A program made the translations under genes and the position numbers. Below, piece by piece: positions 59,035 to 64,000 of a DNA stretch of 64,000 bases. The notes beneath the pieces were generated by a model that worked only from the letters and a program-made list of their open reading frames with translations, searched no databases and was not told where the DNA came from. Positions within the stretch are counted from its first letter, which is position 1. Each line of letters begins with the position of its first letter. Source of the stretch: JAJCZZ01 sp964569085 (lineage in GTDB: Bacteria > Gemmatimonadota > Gemmatimonadetes > Longimicrobiales > Gaopeijiaceae); NCBI GenBank assembly GCA_964569085.1, contig CAZMTA010000013.1, positions 34,115 through 98,114 on the forward strand, in the 5' to 3' direction.

Positions 59035-60225
59035 ATGACCGACCAGCCCGAACCCAAGGCGACCTTCGCCGACGAGCTCCCCGAGCGGGCCGACGTGGTG
59101 GTGGTGGGTGGAGGCATCGCCGGGACGTCCGCCGCCTACCACCTGGCCGCCGCCGGCGTGGACGTGCTCCTGCTGGACCGGGGGCGCGTCGGCGCCGGCG
59201 CCACCGCGGCCGCCGTGGGCGTCCTCTCGCCTCCCATGCGTCAGCCCTTCCACGAGACCGTCCACTTCCGCGGCGAGGACACCGCGCGGGAGGTGTGGTC
59301 CTTCGCGCTCCGCTCCGTCGCCGCGTTGGGGCGCCTGCTGGAGGAGCGGGGCGAGGCCACGGAGGCCGGCCTCGATCTCTCGGGAGGCTACGTCGTGGCC
59401 GAGTCCCACTCCCACCACCCGGTCCAGGAGAGCCACCGGGCGCTGGAGCGGGCCGGGCTTCCCGTGAGCTGGCTGACCGCCGAGGAGCTGCGCGAGGTCA
59501 CCCCCCGCTCCCGGGGGCTCCTGGGCGCCTACCGGATCGAGGGGGGCGGGGCCATCAGCCCGGGGCCCACGGCGGTCTGCCTGGCCCGGGCCGCCTCCGA
59601 GGCCGGCGCCCGGGTCCGGGAGGAGACCAACGTCACCGGCGTGGAGCGCCGGGACGGGCGCATGGTCTGCGCCACCGACGAGTCCGAGGTGGCCTGCGAG
59701 ATGGTGGTCTACGCCACCCACGTCGACTCCCGCCGCTTCTCCGAGTTCCTGGGGGACGAGATCGTCCCGATCCGGGGCCAGGGGATGTGCGTGGAGGGGC
59801 GGCCGCCCTCCTTCTCCGGCGCCTTCGCCACCCACTGGAAGCTCAACGTGTGGCGGAACCACCCCGACGGGCGTCTGGTTCTGGGCGGATGGCGCCACGA
59901 TGCGTGGGACCGCTCCTACTGGAAGATGCGGCCCGAGCTCGACGACGGGCTCCAGGGGAGCATCCAGGGGTGGTTCGAAGGGACCTTCCCCGACTCGGGC
60001 CCCCTCGACGTGGGCGATCGCTGGAGCGGCATCTTCGGGTGGACGGCCGACTATCTCCCCCTGGTGGGACCCCTTCCCGGGCGCACCGGGGAGCTGGTCA
60101 TCTCCGGGTTCAGCGGCGGCGGGCTTCCCTTCGCCTTCGAGTCGGGCCGGGTCATCGCCTCGGTGGTCACCGGAGGCGAAGAGGTCCCCGGCGGCGCGCT
60201 CCTGAACCCGCGGCGCTTCACCTGA
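59035..60225 (+). CDS. FAD-dependent amine/amino-acid oxidase-like protein (DAO family)
   Basis: A 396-residue flavoprotein. The FAD-binding fold begins ADVVVVGGGIAGTSAAYHLAAAGVDVLLLDRG. GGYVVAESHS, IVPIRGQGMCVEG, WLGGWRH-like RLVLGGWRHDAW and a C-terminal GFSGGGLPFAFESGRVIASVV follow, as in glycine/sarcosine oxidase-type enzymes. A TTAGAT at 58988-58993 is a plausible -10 with a leader of about 35-40 nt. It is followed after 5 nt by the LuxE-like gene, which is itself coupled to the LuxC-like gene. Substrate unknown. Confidence 0.9.
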   Translation: MTDQPEPKATFADELPERADVVVVGGGIAGTSAAYHLAAAGVDVLLLDRGRVGAGATAAAVGVLSPPMRQPFHETVHFRGEDTAREVWSFALRSVAALGRLLEERGEATEAGLDLSGGYVVAESHSHHPVQESHRALERAGLPVSWLTAEELREVTPRSRGLLGAYRIEGGGAISPGPTAVCLARAASEAGARVREETNVTGVERRDGRMVCATDESEVACEMVVYATHVDSRRFSEFLGDEIVPIRGQGMCVEGRPPSFSGAFATHWKLNVWRNHPDGRLVLGGWRHDAWDRSYWKMRPELDDGLQGSIQGWFEGTFPDSGPLDVGDRWSGIFGWTADYLPLVGPLPGRTGELVISGFSGGGLPFAFESGRVIASVVTGGEEVPGGALLNPRRFT

Positions 60226-60230
60226 GCTCC

Positions 60231-61364
60231 GTGGCCGTCGATCCCTCGGGGCTGCCCGGGGTCCCGGGCGATCTCGTGGAGGAGGTCGCGGCCGTGATGG
60301 CGCGGGGCGTGGACGCCCCCCTGTCCGACGAGCGCTTCGGGGAGCTGGCCCTGCGGGCCTTCCGGGCCCAGGTGGAGGGCAACCCGGCGTACGGGGCGTT
60401 CTGCCGGGGCCGGGGGCGCACCCCGGAGACCGTCCAGTCGTGGGAGGACGTCCCGGCGGTGCCGGCCACGGCGTTCAAGCACCTGGACCTGGTCGTGGGC
60501 GATCCCGGCTCGGTGGAGCGGACGTTCCGGACCTCGGGGACCACCCGGGGGGACGCGGCCCGGGGCCGCCACCTGGTCCCCAGCCTGGCGCTGTACCGGG
60601 CGTCGCTCCTGCCGACCTTCCAGGCCCACCTCCTCCCCGAGGGAGAGCGGCTCCCCCTCGTCTCCCTCATCCCGTCGCCGGAGCGGGCGCCCCATTCCTC
60701 CCTCTCCCACATGGTGGGCACCGTGGCGGCGGAGCTGGCGGGCCCGGTCCGCTGGTGCGCCCGGGACGACGGGTCGCCCGACGTGGAGGCCTTCCTGGAG
60801 GCGGCCGACGCCGTGAGGGCCGACGGGCGGGCCGCGCTGGTCACCGGGACGGCCTTCGCCTTCGTCCTGCTGACGGACCGCATGGCGGAGAGCGGGCGCC
60901 GGGTCCGCCTGCCCGAGGGCACGCGGGTCATGGAGACCGGAGGCTTCAAGGGCCGCTCCCGGGAGGTGTCCCGGGCGGAGCTGTACGCCGCCCTCGACGA
61001 CCGCCTCGGCGTCCCGACCGAGCGGGTGGTGAACGAGTACGGCATGACCGAGCTCCTCTCCCAGCTCTACGAGCCGGTGCTCCGGGAGGGGCCGGCCACG
61101 CCTCGGCGGCACGTGGCGCCTCCGTGGCTCCGCGCGCGCGCCCTCGACCCCACCACCCTGGCGCCCCGTCCCGCCGGCGAGCCCGGGCTGCTCTGCTTCT
61201 TCGACCTGGCCAACCTGGGGTCGGTCTGCGCCGTCCTCACCGAGGACGTGGGGACGGTCTCCCCCGACGGCGTCCGCCTCTCCGGGCGGGCCCCGGGCTC
61301 CGAGCCCCGGGGGTGCTCCCTGGCGCTGGAGGAGATCCTGGCCCGGGCGGGAGGCGGCCGATGA
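60231..61364 (+). CDS. LuxE-like acyl-protein synthetase
   Basis: A 377-residue ANL-type enzyme resembling LuxE, which activates a fatty acid with ATP and passes it to a cysteine. Motifs: ATAFKHLDLV, the AMP-binding RTSGTTRGD (about 100-108), METGGFKGRSRE, VVNEYGMTELLSQLY and GEPGLLCFFDLANLGSV. The C-terminus RGCSLALEEIL puts C362 16 residues from the end, where LuxE enzymes carry their acyl-accepting Cys (Cys364 in P. phosphoreum). I took the GTG at 60231, 5 nt after the oxidase stop; a weaker CTG start at 60222 is possible. The stop overlaps the next ATG. Confidence 0.87.
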   Translation: MAVDPSGLPGVPGDLVEEVAAVMARGVDAPLSDERFGELALRAFRAQVEGNPAYGAFCRGRGRTPETVQSWEDVPAVPATAFKHLDLVVGDPGSVERTFRTSGTTRGDAARGRHLVPSLALYRASLLPTFQAHLLPEGERLPLVSLIPSPERAPHSSLSHMVGTVAAELAGPVRWCARDDGSPDVEAFLEAADAVRADGRAALVTGTAFAFVLLTDRMAESGRRVRLPEGTRVMETGGFKGRSREVSRAELYAALDDRLGVPTERVVNEYGMTELLSQLYEPVLREGPATPRRHVAPPWLRARALDPTTLAPRPAGEPGLLCFFDLANLGSVCAVLTEDVGTVSPDGVRLSGRAPGSEPRGCSLALEEILARAGGGR

Positions 61365-62779
61365 CGGAGGGAGCCGGGGGACCGGACGGGGCCTTCCGGG
61401 CATGGTGGCTCCCCGGGGGCGTCGAGCTTCCCGGGGAGTGGAGCGCCTTCGAGGTCGAGGGAGGCGCGGTGTCGTTTCCCCGGGTGGGGCGGGAATGGGT
61501 GGCGTCGCTGGCCGACGAGCTCCGGAGCGCGGCCGACGACCTCCGGGACCTCCCCACCTCCGAGGTGCTCGACGCGCTGGGCCGCGTGGGGGAGCGCCTG
61601 CTGGACCCCGGCGACCCGGCCCGGCGGGAGGCCCTGGCGTGGATCCCCCGCGTCTCGGGGCTGTCGGCGCCCATGGCCGAGGTGGTCCTGGACGGCATGG
61701 CCGCGGACTGGACGCGCGACCGGCTGGCGGCCCTCGTGGAGCGGGCGGTGCCCGCCGGGGCCCTGGACGGCTTCGTGGAGCAGCCGGGGCGCCGGGTGCG
61801 GGTGCTCGGGCCCGAGCTGGCGGTGCAGGTGGTGTCCGGGAGCGTGCCCGGTGTGGGGGCCACGGCGCTCCTGCGGAGCCTGCTGGTGAAGGGCCCCACC
61901 CTGGTGAAGCCCGGGCGGGGCGACCCCGTCCTCCCGGTGCTGGCGGCCCGGATCGTGGCCGAGGCCCACCCCGTGCTGGCCCGGGGGATCGCCGTCGTCT
62001 ACTGGCCCGGAGGGTCGGCGGAGCTGGAGGAGGCGGCGCTGCGCGCCGCCGACGTGGTGGTGGCGTACGGCGGGGACGAGGCGGTGGCGGCGGTCCGGCG
62101 GAGCGCTCCGGTGACGGCGCGCTTCACCGGGTACCACCACCGGGTCGGGCTGGCCGTGCTGGGCCGGGACGCCGTGGCCCCGGAACGCGCCGAGGCCACC
62201 GCCGCGGACCTCGCCCGCGCGGTCGCTCTCTTCGATCAGCGGGGGTGCGTCTCCCCCCAGGCCGTCTACGTCGAGGAAGGAGGGGCGCAGAGCCCCCGGG
62301 CCTTCGCGCGGCGGCTGGCCGACGCCCTGGAGCGGCTGGAGGCGGAGCTCCCGGGGGGGAGCCTGGACGCGGCGGAGGGCTCGGCGCTGCACCAGGTGCG
62401 CGGGACCGCCGAGCTCCTGGCCGCGTCGGGGCAGGAGGGGCTGGAGGTGCGCCACGGGGGGCGGGCGTCGTGGACGGTGATCCACGATCCGGACCCCGCC
62501 TTCGACCCGTCGTGCGTGGGACGGGTGGTGCGGGTGAAGCCGGTGGCCGACCTGTCGGAGGTGGCGGAGCGCCTGGGACCGTGGAGCCGGCATCTCCAGA
62601 CGGTGGCGCTGGCCGGAGCCGGCCCCCGGGAGGACGCGGTGGTCGAGTCCCTGGCGCGGGTTGGGGTCGGCCGGGTGGCGCCCCTGGAGGGCGCGGCCTT
62701 CCCCCCGCCGTGGTGGCACCACGACGGTCGGGGACCCCTGGACCCGCTGGTGCGCCGGGTCGACCGGGAGCTACCGTAG
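61361..62779 (+). CDS. LuxC-like long-chain acyl-CoA/acyl-protein reductase
   Basis: A 472-residue reductase of the LuxC family, which takes an acyl group onto a Cys and reduces it to aldehyde with NADPH. VQVVSGSVPGVGATALLRSLLVKGPTLVKP is the nucleotide-binding region, VAYGGDEAVAAVRR follows, and the catalytic Cys is in FDQRGCVSPQAVYVEE (C296). The ATG overlaps the LuxE-like stop (ATGA), so both subunits are made together, as in lux systems. No luxD, luxA or luxB is present, so this is a non-luminescent acid-to-aldehyde reductase. Confidence 0.9.
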   Translation: MTEGAGGPDGAFRAWWLPGGVELPGEWSAFEVEGGAVSFPRVGREWVASLADELRSAADDLRDLPTSEVLDALGRVGERLLDPGDPARREALAWIPRVSGLSAPMAEVVLDGMAADWTRDRLAALVERAVPAGALDGFVEQPGRRVRVLGPELAVQVVSGSVPGVGATALLRSLLVKGPTLVKPGRGDPVLPVLAARIVAEAHPVLARGIAVVYWPGGSAELEEAALRAADVVVAYGGDEAVAAVRRSAPVTARFTGYHHRVGLAVLGRDAVAPERAEATAADLARAVALFDQRGCVSPQAVYVEEGGAQSPRAFARRLADALERLEAELPGGSLDAAEGSALHQVRGTAELLAASGQEGLEVRHGGRASWTVIHDPDPAFDPSCVGRVVRVKPVADLSEVAERLGPWSRHLQTVALAGAGPREDAVVESLARVGVGRVAPLEGAAFPPPWWHHDGRGPLDPLVRRVDRELP

Positions 62780-62939
62780 GGCGCGCGCGGGGGACCCGGC
62801 CGTGGAGACGGACGGGTAGGGTCGGTCCCGCGCGGGCGCACGGGAGCCGGGAGTCGGCGAAGGCCGACCCGGTGGGGATGTGCGGAAGGGAGGGACGCCC
62901 GCGAGGCCCGGAGGAACCGGGCCGCGGGGCCGAGGGGGG

Positions 62940-63134
62940 TTACTCCCCGTCGGGCTGCTGCTCCGCCCGCCAGAGAACCATCTGGCGGCCACCATTGGGG
63001 TTTTCCTCGACGCGAACGGTCAGGGTGTCGCCCTCGTCGATGCCCACGTCCTCCCGCATGTCCTGGGGGATCGTGATTCGCCCGCCGACTCCGACGGTGA
63101 CATCGCCGTAATAGAGCGTCCTAAAAATGGCCAT
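62940..63134 (-). CDS. AbrB/MazE-fold DNA-binding protein
   Basis: A 64-residue swapped-hairpin DNA-binding protein: VGVGGRITIPQDMREDVGIDEGDTLTVRVEE is the AbrB/SpoVT signature. It has GAGGAGG 4 nt before the ATG, and TATAGC (63160-63155, minus strand) could be its -10 in an AT-rich stretch. No toxin gene (PIN, MazF) is adjacent, so it is more likely a stand-alone regulator than half of an addiction pair. The convergent LuxC-like gene ends 160 nt away. Confidence 0.87.
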   Translation of the reverse strand: MAIFRTLYYGDVTVGVGGRITIPQDMREDVGIDEGDTLTVRVEENPNGGRQMVLWRAEQQPDGE

Positions 63135-63359
63135 TCAGCCTCCTCGAGTGTCAAGCTATAGCCGAGTAATGTACCAAGAATCGTTCCGGAGTGCGATGGA
63201 GGTCGCGCCTCGATTCCACGTTGAAGGTATCGCGCCTCGGAGCCGTAGGGAGAGCGACGGCTCGGCTCCGGGGTCGGGGGCTCACGCGGCACCCCGCGGC
63301 GGCGCCCCGATCCCCGCCCGCTCCACCTTTCCCGTTCCTACCCGCACCCCAGGCACCCC

Positions 63360-64000
63360 ATGACCGACGCGGACTTCGCGGTCCGGCTGGAGGGCGTCAG
63401 CAAGTCCTTCGGCGCCCACACCGCTGTGGACTCCCTCGACCTGGAGATCCCCCGGGGGGTGGTCTACGGGCTCCTCGGCCCCAACGGCTCGGGGAAGACC
63501 ACCACGATCCGCATGATCATGGGCATCCTCCACCCCGACCGGGGCCGGGTCCGGCTCTTCGGGGAGGACCCGGACCGCACCCGGCGCGAGAAGGTGGGCT
63601 ACCTCCCGGAGGAGCGCGGCGTCTACCGGAAGATGAAGGTCATGGATCTCCTCCTCTTCCTGGCGGAGATCCGGGGCGTGGACCGCCGGGAGGGTCGCCG
63701 GCGCGCGAGGACGTGGCTGGAGCGCCTGGGGCTGGGGGGTTGGGCCGACCGCAGGGTGGAGGACCTCTCCAAGGGGATGCAGCAGAAGGTCCAGTTCATC
63801 GGCACCGTGCTCCACGAGCCCGAGCTGCTGATCCTGGACGAGCCCTTCAGCGGGCTCGACCCCATCAACCAGGACGTCCTGGAGGAGATCGTCCGGTCGT
63901 TCCGCGCCGCCGGGACGACGGTGCTCTTCTCCACCCATCTCATGGACCAGGCGGAGCGGCTCTGCGAGCGGGTCTGCCTCATCTCCCGGGCCCGGAAGGT
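63360..64000 (+). CDS. ABC transporter ATP-binding protein (3' truncated by window edge)
   Basis: A NatA-type ATPase running off the window. Motifs: Walker A LLGPNGSGKTTTIRMI, Q-loop region LPEERGVYRKMKV (Glu in place of the usual Gln), signature LSKGMQQKVQF, Walker B LLILDEPFSGLDPINQDVL and the switch His in LFSTHLMDQAE. The signature LSKGMQQK is typical of ABC-2 exporters. The membrane partner is presumably the next gene beyond the window. The start ATG lies at 63360. Confidence 0.93.
   Translation, partial: MTDADFAVRLEGVSKSFGAHTAVDSLDLEIPRGVVYGLLGPNGSGKTTTIRMIMGILHPDRGRVRLFGEDPDRTRREKVGYLPEERGVYRKMKVMDLLLFLAEIRGVDRREGRRRARTWLERLGLGGWADRRVEDLSKGMQQKVQFIGTVLHEPELLILDEPFSGLDPINQDVLEEIVRSFRAAGTTVLFSTHLMDQAERLCERVCLISRARK

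Noticed and set aside
59035..62779. Bioluminescence operon
   Set aside because: Only LuxE-like and LuxC-like genes are present. No luciferase subunits or LuxD thioesterase are seen, and an FAD oxidase occupies the operon.
62940..63134. AbrB/MazE-type antitoxin of a toxin-antitoxin pair
   Set aside because: No toxin ORF lies on the same strand on either side; the next downstream gene is the convergent LuxC-like gene.

Overview
This is a 64 kb, very GC-rich (roughly 70% or more by eye), densely coding stretch of a bacterial chromosome. I see no phage, plasmid, integron, CRISPR, rRNA or tRNA signature. The gene mix points to Gemmatimonadota (inference; Acidobacteriota is second choice). It has a SusC/SusD-type TonB receptor pair in a high-GC genome, a PadR regulator next to an orphan MacB/FtsX-type permease, a DUF1592/DUF1552/ankyrin block, DUF5916 and tandem secreted creatininase-like proteins. 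Several genes carry an extended -10 box (TAnnnT) 5-7 nt before the ATG, suggesting leaderless transcripts.

Layout. 1-3.3 kb: the end of an aa3-type cytochrome oxidase operon, with subunit III, a subunit IV fused to cytochrome c, a second subunit III, and two small membrane proteins. 3.3-9.3 kb (minus): a SusC/SusD importer preceded by two lipoproteins, with a foldback element and a strong terminator behind it. 9.6-19.1 kb (plus): a co-directional exported block, namely cytochrome c/copper-monooxygenase-like/TPR protein, two creatininase-like proteins, a DUF1592-family multidomain cytochrome, a Tat-exported DUF1552 protein and an ankyrin protein. 19-22.6 kb: a MOP-family transporter, a lipoprotein and a VWA protein. 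22.6-28.1 kb: mutY and a four-gene, translationally coupled polyprenol-glycosyltransferase/methyltransferase operon. 28.1-31.2 kb: PadR plus permease. 31.2-31.6 kb: an array of alternating inverted heptamers. 31.6-39.5 kb: MoxR-like ATPase, a membrane Fe-S oxidoreductase, and a GGT/NUDIX/SnoaL/Rid operon. 39.8-46 kb: Lon, RidA, SelD, SirB1 and YgfZ. 46-56.3 kb: GAF-GGDEF protein, Smr, YpdA-like reductase, a glycine-rich membrane protein, a receiver/ATP-grasp fusion, an SDR and glutamate dehydrogenase. 56.4-64 kb: DUF5916 protein, an FAD oxidase with LuxE-like and LuxC-like partners, an AbrB-fold regulator and a truncated ABC ATPase.

The most notable observations are as follows. (1) selD is itself a selenoprotein gene: an in-frame UGA at the catalytic position is followed by a 7-bp hairpin with a 5-nt loop, so a naive reading loses the first 29 residues. 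(2) LuxE-like and LuxC-like fatty-acid-reductase subunits with their acyl-carrying cysteines sit beside an FAD oxidase, without luxD or luxAB. (3) Cytochrome c is fused to oxidase subunit IV rather than subunit II. (4) Lon carries a strongly acidic insertion of about 75 residues just before the Walker A motif. (5) An intergenic array has inverted heptamers about 31 bp apart (three helical turns). (6) A 150-bp MITE-like foldback has 26-bp perfect arms.

All family assignments come from motifs read in the translated sequence. No database search was run.
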